Of a DNA stretch of 64,000 nt, positions 34,765 through 45,442 are shown piece by piece; position 1 is the stretch's first letter, and every line of letters begins with the position of its first letter. The position numbers were made by a program, and so were the translations under genes. Below the pieces are notes generated by a model that ran no database searches, was not told where the DNA came from, and worked only from the letters and a program-made list of their open reading frames with translations. Origin of the DNA: UBA8337 sp965221415 (GTDB lineage Bacteria > Pseudomonadota > Alphaproteobacteria > RS24); the NCBI GenBank assembly GCA_965221415.1, contig OZ244887.1, forward strand, positions 1 through 64,000. The letters run 5' to 3'.

Positions 34765-37035
34765 CTAGATTTCTTCCAACCCATAAGCGGCAATCGCTGC
34801 CATATTCAGCACTTCTGTGGCGGTCGCGCCAATCCGCGCAATTTGCACCGGATGCTCAAGCCCAACCAGAATAGGCCCAATCATGGTTGCATTGCCCAAC
34901 TCCTCGAGCATTTTGGTCGAGATGGACGCGGAGTGAATGGCCGGCATGACCAACACATTGGCAGGCTCCGTGAGGCGGCAAAAAGGAAAACGCTGCATGA
35001 CTTTGCGGTTGAGTGCCACATCGGCGGCCATTTCGCCTTCATATTCGAAATCAACTTGGCGAGCATCCAGCAGGCGCACCGCTTCGCGCACATAGACCGA
35101 ACGGTCGCCTTCGGGATGACCAAAGGTCGAATAGGCCAGCATGGCAACGCGTGGCTCGTGGCCGAGCGCGCGTGCCGTGGCCGCCGTTTGGACAGCAATA
35201 TCGGCCAATTCTTCGGCGCTTGGCATGTCGATAACATTAGTGTCGGAGACCAAAACCGTGCGCCCGCCATGGGCAATCAACATAGAAATACCCATGACGC
35301 GTTGGCTCTTTTTGGCATCGATCACTTGGCGGACTTCTTCTAGAATCGACGAATAAGAGCGCGTCACGCCCGTGACCATCGCATCGGCATCGCCTTGTGC
35401 CAACGCGCAGGCACCAAAAATATTGCGGTCATTGGCGACCATGCGCAGGCAGTCATTATGCAATTTGCCGTGGCGTTGCAGCTTGGAATAAAGAAACGTC
35501 GTATAGGCGTCGATTTTGTCAGAATTGCGCGTGTCGCGAATCTCAACATCACCGCGCCCCTCAAGCCCAAGCTTGGCCATATTGGCGCGCACGATTTCCT
35601 GCGTGCCGATGAGTATCGGCTCACCCAGTCCCAAATCTTTATAGGCAATGGCGGCGCGGATGACTTGTTCTTGCTCGCCTTCGGCAAAAATCATCCGTTT
35701 GCCGTTTTGCTTCGACTTGTTCATGATGATTTGCAAAGAGCTTGCCGTCGGGTCGAGGCGCGCTTTTAGCCGTTCGCGATAGGTGACCATATCGACAATC
35801 GGTGCGCGCGCAACACCGCTATCCATCGCAGCACGCGCCACGGCAAGCGGAATCTCACTAATCAGGCGCGGGTCAAACGGCACGGGGATAATATAATTGG
35901 GCCCAAAGCGCGGACGCTCGCCTTGATAGGCGGCTGCGACTTCATCGGGCACATCCTCGCGTGCGAGCATCGCCAATGCTTCGGCACAGGCGATTTTCAT
36001 CTCGTCATTAATCGTCTTGGCGCGCACATCCAGCGCCCCGCGAAAAATATAAGGAAAGCCCAAAACATTGTTCACCTGATTGGGATAATCCGAGCGACCC
36101 GTGGCGATAATCGCATCGTCGCGCACCGCTGCGACCTCTTCAGGCGTAATCTCAGGGTCGGGATTGGCCATGGCGAAAATAATCGGGTTGGCCGCCATGG
36201 ACGCGACCATATCAGCGGTTACCGCGCCCTTGACCGACAGCCCGAGAAACACATCTGCGCCCTTCATGGCTTCTTCTAAAGTGCGCGCTTTGGTGTCAAC
36301 CGCATGGGCGGATTTCCACTGGTTCATGCCTTTTTTGCGGCCTTGGTAAATCACGCCCTTCGTGTCGCATAAAAGGGCATTTTCATGCGCCACGCCCATC
36401 GCTTTGATGAGCTCGAGACACGCGATACCGGCTGAGCCAGCGCCATTGACGCAGATTTTGATATCCTTGATATCGCGTCCCGTAAGGTGCAGCGCGTTGA
36501 GCAATCCTGCGGCGCAAATAATCGCTGTGCCGTGTTGGTCATCGTGAAAAACTGGAATATCCATCAGCTCGCGCAATTGCTGCTCGATGATAAAGCAATC
36601 AGGCGCTTTAATATCCTCAAGATTAATGCCGCCAAAGCTCGGGCTTAAATGCTTTACCGCATCAACAAAAGCGGCGGGGTCTTCGGTATCCAATTCGAGG
36701 TCGATACTGTCGACATCGGCAAAGCGTTTGAACAAAACCGCCTTGCCCTCCATGACGGGCTTTGAGGCCAATGCCCCCAGATTGCCCAGCCCTAAAATGG
36801 CTGTTCCATTTGATATAACGGCGACCATATTGCCGCGCGATGTGTAGTCGTAAGACGCATCGGGGTTGTCGGCAATCGCCAGCACAGGCACGGCCACACC
36901 CGGCGAATACGCCAAGGATAAATCGCGTTGCGTCGCCATCGGCTTGGTCGGGGTAATCTCCAATTTGCCGGGCTTGCCGCGTGTGTGAAAGCGTAAGGCT
37001 TCCTCGTCGGTGAAACTTTTATCTGTATCGCTCAT
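34765..37035 (-). CDS. maeB: NADP-dependent malic enzyme with phosphotransacetylase-like C-terminal domain
   Basis: 756 residues. Malic enzyme domain (SLAYSPGVAVPVLAI, FHDDQHGTAI, Rossmann GAGSAGIACLELI) spans about residues 1-430. A phosphate acetyltransferase-like domain lacking catalytic proof follows, the MaeB fusion type. It decarboxylates malate to pyruvate with NADPH; the C-terminal domain is regulatory in studied homologues. Divergent from mutS. Confidence 0.96.
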   Translation of the reverse strand: MSDTDKSFTDEEALRFHTRGKPGKLEITPTKPMATQRDLSLAYSPGVAVPVLAIADNPDASYDYTSRGNMVAVISNGTAILGLGNLGALASKPVMEGKAVLFKRFADVDSIDLELDTEDPAAFVDAVKHLSPSFGGINLEDIKAPDCFIIEQQLRELMDIPVFHDDQHGTAIICAAGLLNALHLTGRDIKDIKICVNGAGSAGIACLELIKAMGVAHENALLCDTKGVIYQGRKKGMNQWKSAHAVDTKARTLEEAMKGADVFLGLSVKGAVTADMVASMAANPIIFAMANPDPEITPEEVAAVRDDAIIATGRSDYPNQVNNVLGFPYIFRGALDVRAKTINDEMKIACAEALAMLAREDVPDEVAAAYQGERPRFGPNYIIPVPFDPRLISEIPLAVARAAMDSGVARAPIVDMVTYRERLKARLDPTASSLQIIMNKSKQNGKRMIFAEGEQEQVIRAAIAYKDLGLGEPILIGTQEIVRANMAKLGLEGRGDVEIRDTRNSDKIDAYTTFLYSKLQRHGKLHNDCLRMVANDRNIFGACALAQGDADAMVTGVTRSYSSILEEVRQVIDAKKSQRVMGISMLIAHGGRTVLVSDTNVIDMPSAEELADIAVQTAATARALGHEPRVAMLAYSTFGHPEGDRSVYVREAVRLLDARQVDFEYEGEMAADVALNRKVMQRFPFCRLTEPANVLVMPAIHSASISTKMLEELGNATMIGPILVGLEHPVQIARIGATATEVLNMAAIAAYGLEEI

Positions 37036-37157
37036 AATGAGCCGTTTTAGGGCGTTAGCGGGGGGATGACAAGTGGGTAATAAATCGGGCTAGAAACCCA
37101 CAAGAAACTCAACAGATTTTATGCCCCACGGGGCGCGGCTTTTGCTAGACTGGTATT

Positions 37158-39875
37158 ATGCAAGCCGCCTCATCTGACCAGCCGACGCCCATGATGGCGC
37201 AATTCCTTGAGATAAAAGCGCAGCATCCAGATGCGCTTTTATTCTACCGCATGGGCGATTTCTACGAGCTGTTTTTTGATGATGCCATTGCTGCGGCTAG
37301 CGTGCTTGATATTACGCTGACCCATCGCGGCAAGCATTTGGGCGCGGCGATACCGATGTGCGGCGTGCCGTATCATGCCAGCGAAGCTTATTTGCAGCGG
37401 CTTATTCGCGCAGGCCACCGCGTGGCTATTTGCGAGCAAACCGAAGACCCAGCGCAAGCCAAGAAGCGCGGTGCGAAAGCGGTTGTGCGGCGCGAAGTCG
37501 TCCGCCTTGTCACGGCCGGCACGCTTGCTGAGGACGCGCTTTTGGAGGCACGGCAGAATAATTTTCTCGCCGCCCCTGCATGTATCGGTAAGGGAGATGA
37601 TGATGAGGCTGCACAGTGGGCGCTTGCTTGGTTGGATATGTCGACGGGCGAGTTTGGGGTTGCCCCGACGCGGCGGTCTGAACTCTCAGCTTTGCTGACC
37701 CGTATTGCGCCGCGTGAATTGGTCTGGTCGGCGCATTTAGATGCCGCACTTGGTGATGATGCCGATATGGTGGCAGGCGCGCATATGGTGCGCTCACCGA
37801 TGGAGGATGTAAGCTCGACCATCGCTGCGGAAGTTTTGGGCGACCGCTTTGGGGATGTTATCGCCGAGTTGTTTGACGACATGCCCGCAGGGCAGGCACG
37901 GGCGATGAAAATGGCGTGTGCGGTTCTGGTGCGCTATCTTGATGCAACGCAATTTGGTCTTGAAGTTGCTTTGAAGCCGCCGCGTCTTGAGAGCGATAGC
38001 GGGCTGATGGGCATTGATGCGGCGACCCGCGCTAATCTGGAATTGACCCGCACCATGACGGGCGAAAGCAAGGGCAGCCTGTTGGCCACACTTGATGAGA
38101 CCGTCACCGCCCCGGGCGCGCGCCTGTTGGCGGCACGGCTTGGCGCGCCATTGACCACGCGCGAAGACATTGAGGCGCGACTGGCGGCGGTCGCGGAATT
38201 GGTCGAGGGGCATGATTTTCGCAGCGATATTCGCGCGACGTTGAAGCAAGTGCCAGATATTGCGCGTGCCCGTGCCCGCCTTGGCATGGGGCGTGGCGGC
38301 CCGCGCGATGTTCTGGCCATTGCGAAGGGGCTAGACGGGGCGCATCACATGCGCGCGCTGTTGCTAAAATCCCCTTTGGACAATGCGACGCTTGAGGGGG
38401 TGGCTGCGCAATTAGCACAAGGCGAAGATTCGGTGGGGCAGTTGCGCGAGATGCTGGCGGCGGCTTTGGACGACCCCCTGCCGTTGCTGGCGCGCGATGG
38501 CGGATTTGTCCGCACAGGCTATCATGCAGGCCTAGATGAGGCGCGCCGCTTGCGCGATGAAAGCCGCCGCGTCATTGCTGGTTTGCAGCATGATTATGCC
38601 GAGGCGACGGGCATCAAAGCGCTGAAGATTAAACATAATGGGGTGCTAGGATATCATATCGATGTGCCAGCGGCGCATGGCGATAAGCTGATGGCCGCAC
38701 CCTTTAACGAGACTTATATTCACCGCCAGACATTGGCCAGTTCGGTACGGTTTTCGACCCAGCGACTGGCGGATTTGGCGGGCGAGATTTCGCAAGCCGC
38801 CGAGACGGCTTTGGCTTTGGAGTTGGAGATTTTTGACACGCTTTGTGCGGCGTGCGCCGAAGCACAAGTGGCGATTGACGCGCGAGCTGACGCATTGGCC
38901 GAGCTTGATGTGACCGCCGCTTTGGCCGAATTGGCCGTGACGCAGCAATGGCACGCGCCCCGTCTGTTCGACGATACGCGCTTTGTGATTAAAGGCGGGC
39001 GCCATCCTGTGGTCGAGGCGGCGTTGCGCCAGACGGGGGCAGCGCGTTTTGTCGCCAATGACTGCCTGCTGGATGCCCAAGCTAACGACATGACCGAAGA
39101 TATGGCGCGGGTGACGCTTTTAACAGGCCCGAACATGGCGGGCAAATCAACCTATTTGCGGCAAAACGCTTTGATTGCCATTTTGGCGCAAATGGGCAGT
39201 TTCGTCCCCGCCGAGACGGCTGAGATTGGTGTGATAGATAGGGTTTTTTCGCGCGTTGGGGCGGCGGATGATTTGGCACGCGGGCGTTCGACATTCATGG
39301 TGGAGATGGTCGAGACGGCGGCTATTTTGGCGCAAGCAGGCCCACGCGCATTGGTTATTCTTGATGAGATTGGCCGTGGCACGGCGACGTTTGATGGTCT
39401 GTCGATTGCGTGGGCGGCGGTTGAGTATTTGCACGACCGCGTTGGGTGTCGCACATTATTTGCCACGCATTATCACGAGCTTACCGCGCTGCATGAACGC
39501 CTTGCGGGGGTGGCCAATGCGTCGATGAAAGTGCATGAGCATGAAGGCCAACTCGTGTTTTTGCACGAGGTTGGCAAAGGCGCTGCCGACCGTTCTTATG
39601 GTATCCATGTGGCTGAATTGGCGGGCATTCCCGAAAGCGTAACGGCGCGGGCGCGTCAGGTGTTGGCGCAATTAGAAGAAAATAATGCCGCCCGCGAAGG
39701 CGGTGATGTGCTTGATGGTCTGCCGCTATTTGTCGAAAATAATGTGCCGCCGCGTGCGCCCGATGCGCTCGATGAGGCTTTAGCAGAGCTCGACCCCGAC
39801 CGCTTGTCGCCGCGCGAGGCTCTGGACTGGGTTTATCGGTTGAAATTATTGGCGCAAAAAGCCCGCCCCAAATAA
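37158..39875 (+). CDS. mutS: DNA mismatch repair protein MutS
   Basis: 905 residues. Mismatch-binding FYRMGDFYELFFDDA, core and clamp domains, then ATPase with Walker A GPNMAGKST at about 657-664, DEIGRGTATFDG and ATHYHEL. The C-terminal DPDRLSPREALDWVYRLK is the tetramerisation/beta-clamp end. First of mutS-glnD-murJ-trpS, a familiar alphaproteobacterial order. Confidence 0.99.
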   Translation: MQAASSDQPTPMMAQFLEIKAQHPDALLFYRMGDFYELFFDDAIAAASVLDITLTHRGKHLGAAIPMCGVPYHASEAYLQRLIRAGHRVAICEQTEDPAQAKKRGAKAVVRREVVRLVTAGTLAEDALLEARQNNFLAAPACIGKGDDDEAAQWALAWLDMSTGEFGVAPTRRSELSALLTRIAPRELVWSAHLDAALGDDADMVAGAHMVRSPMEDVSSTIAAEVLGDRFGDVIAELFDDMPAGQARAMKMACAVLVRYLDATQFGLEVALKPPRLESDSGLMGIDAATRANLELTRTMTGESKGSLLATLDETVTAPGARLLAARLGAPLTTREDIEARLAAVAELVEGHDFRSDIRATLKQVPDIARARARLGMGRGGPRDVLAIAKGLDGAHHMRALLLKSPLDNATLEGVAAQLAQGEDSVGQLREMLAAALDDPLPLLARDGGFVRTGYHAGLDEARRLRDESRRVIAGLQHDYAEATGIKALKIKHNGVLGYHIDVPAAHGDKLMAAPFNETYIHRQTLASSVRFSTQRLADLAGEISQAAETALALELEIFDTLCAACAEAQVAIDARADALAELDVTAALAELAVTQQWHAPRLFDDTRFVIKGGRHPVVEAALRQTGAARFVANDCLLDAQANDMTEDMARVTLLTGPNMAGKSTYLRQNALIAILAQMGSFVPAETAEIGVIDRVFSRVGAADDLARGRSTFMVEMVETAAILAQAGPRALVILDEIGRGTATFDGLSIAWAAVEYLHDRVGCRTLFATHYHELTALHERLAGVANASMKVHEHEGQLVFLHEVGKGAADRSYGIHVAELAGIPESVTARARQVLAQLEENNAAREGGDVLDGLPLFVENNVPPRAPDALDEALAELDPDRLSPREALDWVYRLKLLAQKARPK

Positions 39876-39966
39876 TCCGCTCCCCCATGACCCCCACGTT
39901 TTCGCCTTAATTTATGCTATAAAGGCACAGATTATTTTAACGACCCAATCAAAGGTGGCTTAACGC

Positions 39967-42795
39967 ATGCGCAATACCCTCCCCATAACAAAGCCTGCGA
40001 AAGGCAGCGCACGGCGCACGGCTCTGTTGGCGGCACTGTGTCAGGCGGCAGATACCCATGCGGGCGATACAACAAAAACCCGCGCGGCGGTTTTACAGAT
40101 TATGTCCGATGCCCACGCTGCGGGGCATGAGGAAGCGCGCGCGCAGCTAGAGGCGAAGAAGTTTAAAGGCGCACGTTGTGCTGAGTTTCTCTCTGGCGTG
40201 CAGGATGATTTGCTGAGCGCGCTGGCCGAGTTTGTCGAAACGCATGTCATTTATCTGGCCAACCCGACCGATGCGGAAAAAGTGACGATGGTTGCTGTCG
40301 GCGGTTATGGGCGCGGGCGGCTTGCGCCTTATTCGGATATCGATTTGCTGTTTTTATTGCCCTATAAGCGCACCGCCGCCAGCGAAAGTTTTGTCGAATA
40401 TGTGCTGTATATCCTTTGGGATATGGGACTGAAAGTGGGTCATGCCACGCGCAGTGTGAACGATTGTGTTGTGCAGGCTGAGGCCGATATGACGGTGCGC
40501 ACGGCGATGCTGGAAAGTCGGTTTTTGCGCGGGTCAGAGGCACTTTACGAAGATTTCCGCACGGCCTTTAGCCAAAAGATTATGCGCGGCACGGCGCGCA
40601 AATTTGTAACCGCCAAATTGGACGAGCGCGAGCTGCGCCATGCGCGTGCGGGGCGCTCGCGCTATTTGGTCGAGCCAAACTTAAAAGAAAGCAAAGGGGG
40701 TTTGCGCGACCTAAACACGCTGTTTTGGATTGCGCGCTATAGCTATCAGGTCGATGCGCTAGATGCGCTGGTCGATTTAGATGTGCTGACGGGGGATGAA
40801 TTGAAACTGTTTCGAAAATGCGATGCGTTTTTGTGGCAGGTGCGGTGTCATTTGCATTTTTTCTCTGGCCGTGCCGAGGAGCGTTTGAGCTTTGAGGTGC
40901 AAAAGCCATTGGCGGAGTTTTTCTACCCAAAGAGCGATACCAAAGATGCCGCAGCTATGAAGCCCGTAGAAAAGTTCATGCGACGTTATTTTCTGGTGGC
41001 CAAAAATGTCGGCGATTTGACCGCGATTTTTTGCGCTTCGCTCGAGGAGAGCCAAAACAAACCGCGGGCTTTGCGTCGCCTGCCGGCATTGTTTCGTCGC
41101 CAAAAGCAAGTGGGTGGCTTCACCATTGGCACGTCGCGTTTGAAAATGGCGCGGGCGGATTGCTTTGCCCGCGACCCGATTAATCTTATTCGTGTGTTTC
41201 ATTTGGCCGATGTGCATGGTTTGAATATTCACCCCGACACGCTGCGTGCCATCACGCAATCCACGCATCTTGTCGATGCCGCCTTGCGCGCAAACCCCGA
41301 AGCCAATGCGCTGTTTCTTGAGATTCTGACATCGAAAAATAACCCAGAGCGCAGTTTGCGGCGAATGAATGAGGCGGGTATTTTAGGCCGTTTCATTCCA
41401 GATTTTGGCCGCATTGTCGCGCTCATGCAGTTTAATATGTACCACCATTATACGGCGGATGAGCATTTATTGCGCGCGATTGGCTTGCTGTGCGAGGTCG
41501 AAAGCGGCGCGCTTGCGGATGAGCACGAGATGGCGCATCACTTATTTGAGCGCGGGCGTATCAATCGGCGGGTCATTTATTTGGCGACCCTATTGCACGA
41601 TATCGCCAAAGGCCGCCCCGAAGACCATAGCGTGGCAGGCGCGCGCATCGCCCGAAAGCTAGGCCCACGTTTAGGGTTTAGCAAAGCCGAAACCGCGCTC
41701 ACCGAATGGTTGGTGCGCGAGCATTTGGTGATGAGCGATACCGCCCAGCGTCGCGATTTATCTGACCCGCGCACCATTGCCGATTTCGCCGACACGGTGC
41801 AGAGCATGGAACGGCTTGAGCATCTTTTTGTGCTGACGGAGGTGGATATTAAGGCGGTGGGGCCGGGGGTTTTCACCGGCTGGAAAGCGCAATTATTGCG
41901 CGAGCTGTTTCGCGAAACCGAGGCGGCGTTTAGCTCGGTTGGCGCTTTGGTGGCGCATGCCGAACGGGTGAAAGCCGCACAACAGGCTTTCGTCGAAGGT
42001 CATCCTCTTGATGGGGCTCTTAATTGGTCAAAAGCTAAAATGAACAAATATCTGAAAAACCAGTCGGACGCCTATTGGCTGACTTTTTCGGTCGAGGCGC
42101 AGTGGCATCATGCGCGGATGATAGAGGCGATGGGCGATGACCCGATGGCGCTTGATATTACCGCCGATGCGCTGCGCGATTGTTCTGAGATTGTGATTAT
42201 TTGCCAAGATGATGCTGGCCTGTTTGCGCGTCTTTCGGGGGCGTGTGCGGTGGCGGGCTTGACCATTCTGGATGCGCATATCACGACGACCAATGAGGGT
42301 CTGGCGATTGATGCGCTGCATGTGGCGCGGCCTGATTTTTCTGGCCCGCTTGATGAGCCCCAAAAGCGGCGCGTTAAAGCGGCGATTATCAACGCACTAT
42401 CAAATGAGATGTCTGATGCGCATGCGCCAGACCGATTGGTTAAAACAAAGGCGGGCAAACAAATCGAAGCGTTTGATTTGACCCCACAAGTGCATATCAA
42501 TAATCATTTATCGGACAGCGCGAGCGTTATTGAGGTCTCAGGCCTTGACCGTCCGGGGCTGCTTTATGCGTTGGTGCGGGCTTTGTTCGGCCTTGATGTT
42601 TCTGTGCAAGCGGCGCGGGCTGCGACATTTGGCGAACGCGCGGTCGATGTGTTTTATGTCACCAATGTGGGTAGCGGCAAAATCACCAATACGCAGCGCA
42701 AGCAGCACGTCGAAGATGCGCTATTGGCGGTGATGGATAATCCAGTCGCACCGATACGCGCGAAAAAGCCCTTAAAAAAAGGCGGTATAAGATGA
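39967..42795 (+). CDS. glnD: Bifunctional PII uridylyltransferase/uridylyl-removing enzyme
   Basis: 942 residues. Nucleotidyltransferase motif GGYGRGRLAPYSDIDLLFL near 110-128, HD hydrolase LLHDIAKGRPEDHS near 543, and two C-terminal ACT domains (VIICQDDAGLFARLSG, VSGLDRPGLLYAL). It senses glutamine and modifies PII proteins to control nitrogen metabolism. It overlaps murJ by ATGA. Confidence 0.98.
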   Translation: MRNTLPITKPAKGSARRTALLAALCQAADTHAGDTTKTRAAVLQIMSDAHAAGHEEARAQLEAKKFKGARCAEFLSGVQDDLLSALAEFVETHVIYLANPTDAEKVTMVAVGGYGRGRLAPYSDIDLLFLLPYKRTAASESFVEYVLYILWDMGLKVGHATRSVNDCVVQAEADMTVRTAMLESRFLRGSEALYEDFRTAFSQKIMRGTARKFVTAKLDERELRHARAGRSRYLVEPNLKESKGGLRDLNTLFWIARYSYQVDALDALVDLDVLTGDELKLFRKCDAFLWQVRCHLHFFSGRAEERLSFEVQKPLAEFFYPKSDTKDAAAMKPVEKFMRRYFLVAKNVGDLTAIFCASLEESQNKPRALRRLPALFRRQKQVGGFTIGTSRLKMARADCFARDPINLIRVFHLADVHGLNIHPDTLRAITQSTHLVDAALRANPEANALFLEILTSKNNPERSLRRMNEAGILGRFIPDFGRIVALMQFNMYHHYTADEHLLRAIGLLCEVESGALADEHEMAHHLFERGRINRRVIYLATLLHDIAKGRPEDHSVAGARIARKLGPRLGFSKAETALTEWLVREHLVMSDTAQRRDLSDPRTIADFADTVQSMERLEHLFVLTEVDIKAVGPGVFTGWKAQLLRELFRETEAAFSSVGALVAHAERVKAAQQAFVEGHPLDGALNWSKAKMNKYLKNQSDAYWLTFSVEAQWHHARMIEAMGDDPMALDITADALRDCSEIVIICQDDAGLFARLSGACAVAGLTILDAHITTTNEGLAIDALHVARPDFSGPLDEPQKRRVKAAIINALSNEMSDAHAPDRLVKTKAGKQIEAFDLTPQVHINNHLSDSASVIEVSGLDRPGLLYALVRALFGLDVSVQAARAATFGERAVDVFYVTNVGSGKITNTQRKQHVEDALLAVMDNPVAPIRAKKPLKKGGIR

Positions 42796-44342
42796 GCCAA
42801 AATAGCCGCTTTCTTTCCAATGCCGCTCTGGTGGGTGTTGCCACGATGGCAAGTCGTGTTTTGGGTTTTGTGCGCGATATTATGCTTGCGGCTTTACTGG
42901 GGGCGGGGCCTTTGGCTGAGATTTTCGTTATTGCGTTTCGGCTTCCTAATCTGTTTCGCCGTCTTTTTGCCGAAGGGGCGTTTAACGCAGCTTTTGTGCC
43001 GCTTTTTACCAGAAGCTTAGAGGCCGACGGCAAAGCCGCAGCGCTTGCCTTTGCAACGCGGATTTTCTCGGTATTATTTGCCGCGCTATGTGTGTTCACT
43101 TTGCTGGCGCAGATTTTCATGCCAGCTTTGGTGTTGGCTTTGGCGCAAGGCTTTAGCGGCGATGCGGCGAAGTTTGAGATGGCGGTGTATTATGCGCGGA
43201 TTGGGTTTCCGTATCTGATTTTCATGTCGCTTGTTGCGCTTTTTGCCGCCATGCTGAACGCGACAGGACGATTTTTTGCCGCAGCTTTTGCGCCTATTTT
43301 GCTCAATATTATATTGATTGGCGCGATGGCGCTTGCGGTGTTGAAGGCTGGCGCACCGCTCGATTATATTATGACGGGCGTGGCATTAGCAGGCGTGGCG
43401 CAATTTGCGTTTGTGTTTGCGGCCGCCTGGCGTGCTGGATTGCGGGTGCGCCTCAACCGCCCCCGTCTTACGCCTGAGGTCAAGAATGTTTGGGCGCTCG
43501 CCGTGCCGGGCATATTGGCGGCAGGCATTGGGCAAATTAATTTACTCGTTGGCACGTCCATCGCGACAGGACAGGCAGGGGCGGCGGCGTGGCTCTATTA
43601 TGCCGACCGATTATATCAGCTGCCCATGGGGGTTATCGGCATCGCTTTGTCGGTGGTGCTATTGCCCGAATTAGCACGTCGTTTGGCCGCCGGCGAAAAA
43701 CAACAAGCGCATCATGTGCAAAGCACAGCTTTCTTGATGGCGGGGTTGGTCACATTGCCCGCCGCAATGGGGCTTTATGTGCTTGCGTCACCGATAGTCT
43801 CTTTGCTGTTTGAGCGCGGCGCTTTTACCGCCGCCGACACATATCAAACGGCGCGTGTGTTGCAGGCTTTTTGTTTTGGCTTGCCCGCCTTTGTTTTTAT
43901 CAAAGCGCTGCAGCCATCGTTTTTTGCGCGCCAAGACACGCGCGCCCCGTTGGTGGATGGGGCGATTGGGGTGGCGGTGAATATTGCGTTGTCGCTGACT
44001 TTTTTCCCGCAATATGGTGCGCTGGCGATTGCACTGGCGACCAGCGTGGCGGGCTATGTGACTTTGGCGTTGATGCTGATGCGGCTTGCGCATCGTGATG
44101 TGTGGCGCCTTGATGGGACAGTCGCGCGCCGCCTTGGGGGTCAAGTTCTGGCCGCGATTGGGATGGGATGCGCCTTATGGGTTAGCTCCACATTTTATGC
44201 CCCGCCAAGCGATTTTGGTGCGCAGCTCGTCTGGGTGGCGGCGATGATTTGTGTGGGCGCAGGGGTGTTTGCGGGGCTTGCTGCGCTGTTTGGTGCCATC
44301 ACGCGCACCGATTTGCAACGCTTGCGTGGGCGCGAGGGATAA
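42792..44342 (+). CDS. murJ: Lipid II flippase MurJ (MviN)
   Basis: 516 residues, polytopic inner-membrane MOP-superfamily protein with about 14 helices. ASRVLGFVRDIMLAALLGAG, FRLPNLFRRLFAEGAFN and FVPLF are family signatures. It moves lipid II across the membrane for peptidoglycan synthesis. Start overlaps glnD. Confidence 0.98.
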   Translation: MSQNSRFLSNAALVGVATMASRVLGFVRDIMLAALLGAGPLAEIFVIAFRLPNLFRRLFAEGAFNAAFVPLFTRSLEADGKAAALAFATRIFSVLFAALCVFTLLAQIFMPALVLALAQGFSGDAAKFEMAVYYARIGFPYLIFMSLVALFAAMLNATGRFFAAAFAPILLNIILIGAMALAVLKAGAPLDYIMTGVALAGVAQFAFVFAAAWRAGLRVRLNRPRLTPEVKNVWALAVPGILAAGIGQINLLVGTSIATGQAGAAAWLYYADRLYQLPMGVIGIALSVVLLPELARRLAAGEKQQAHHVQSTAFLMAGLVTLPAAMGLYVLASPIVSLLFERGAFTAADTYQTARVLQAFCFGLPAFVFIKALQPSFFARQDTRAPLVDGAIGVAVNIALSLTFFPQYGALAIALATSVAGYVTLALMLMRLAHRDVWRLDGTVARRLGGQVLAAIGMGCALWVSSTFYAPPSDFGAQLVWVAAMICVGAGVFAGLAALFGAITRTDLQRLRGREG

Positions 44343-44372
44343 GCGATAAGAAAGACCAAAGAGGAGAGCATT

Positions 44373-45377
44373 ATGAGGCCACGCGTTCTTTCTGGCGTTC
44401 AACCAACGGGCAATTTGCATCTGGGGAATTATCTCGGGGCGATACGCAATTTTGTTGGCCTGCAAGCCACGCATGAGTGTCTGTATTGCGTGGTTGATTT
44501 GCACGCCATCACGGTGTTTCAAGACCCGACAGAATTGGCCGCCAATACACGCGAAGTGGCGGCCGCGTTTCTTGCCGCAGGTGTTGAGCCGAAAAATCAC
44601 ATTGTGTTCAATCAAGCCCAAGTGCCGCAGCATGCTGAATTGGCGTGGGTGCTGAATTGCGTGTCGCGCATGGGCTGGTTGAATCGGATGACCCAGTTCA
44701 AGGAAAAAGCGGGCAAAGACCGCGAAAAGACCTCGGTCGGCCTCTATGTTTATCCCAATTTAATGGCGGCGGATATTTTGCTCTATAAGGCGACCCATGT
44801 GCCAGTCGGCGAGGATCAAAAGCAACATCTTGAATTGGCACGCGACATTGCCCAAAAGTTTAATAATGATTTTAAGGCAGAGGGTTTTTTCCCGCTTCCT
44901 GAGCCACTGATTCAAGGTGCTGCGACGCGGGTGATGAGCTTGCGGGATGGCGCAAAGAAAATGTCTAAATCCGACCCGTCCGATTTGTCGCGCATCACAA
45001 TGCTGGATGGTGCAGATGCGATTGCAAAGAAGATTCGCAAAGCCAAAACCGACCCAGATGCCTTGCCAGACAGTGAAGCAGGTCTTGAGGGTCGTCCAGA
45101 GGCTGCCAATTTATTGGGCATGTATGCCGCCCTTGCCGAGGTGTCCCAGGCGCAGGCCATCGCGCGTTTTGCGGGTGCGCCATTTTCAGATTTAAAAGAA
45201 CAATTGGCCGAGCTGGCGATTGAAAAAATCGCTCCGATAGGCGATGAGATGACGCGTCTTGTCGATGACCCAAGCTATATCGATGCCGTGCTGCAAGACG
45301 GTGCGGAACGCGCAACGGCTATCGCTGCGCCGATTATGGCCGATGTGCGCAAGCTGGTTGGCTTTCTCGGCAGCTAA
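44373..45377 (+). CDS. trpS: Tryptophanyl-tRNA synthetase
   Basis: 334 residues, class I. HIGH-type motif PTGNLHLGNYLGA and KMSKSD at about 196-201. GAGGAGAG precedes the ATG. No leader peptide or T-box is visible. Confidence 0.98.
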   Translation: MRPRVLSGVQPTGNLHLGNYLGAIRNFVGLQATHECLYCVVDLHAITVFQDPTELAANTREVAAAFLAAGVEPKNHIVFNQAQVPQHAELAWVLNCVSRMGWLNRMTQFKEKAGKDREKTSVGLYVYPNLMAADILLYKATHVPVGEDQKQHLELARDIAQKFNNDFKAEGFFPLPEPLIQGAATRVMSLRDGAKKMSKSDPSDLSRITMLDGADAIAKKIRKAKTDPDALPDSEAGLEGRPEAANLLGMYAALAEVSQAQAIARFAGAPFSDLKEQLAELAIEKIAPIGDEMTRLVDDPSYIDAVLQDGAERATAIAAPIMADVRKLVGFLGS

Positions 45378-45442
45378 GCTTGTTAGCTATATTGTGTTAT
45401 TTTGCTTGTCACTTTATCGGCAAGCGTGGCAGCATCTAGGCC

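Noticed and set aside
37115..37157. GCCCC/GGGGC hairpin with short T run before mutS
   Set aside because: The loop is too small and the T run too short for a terminator; it lies between divergent genes where none is expected.
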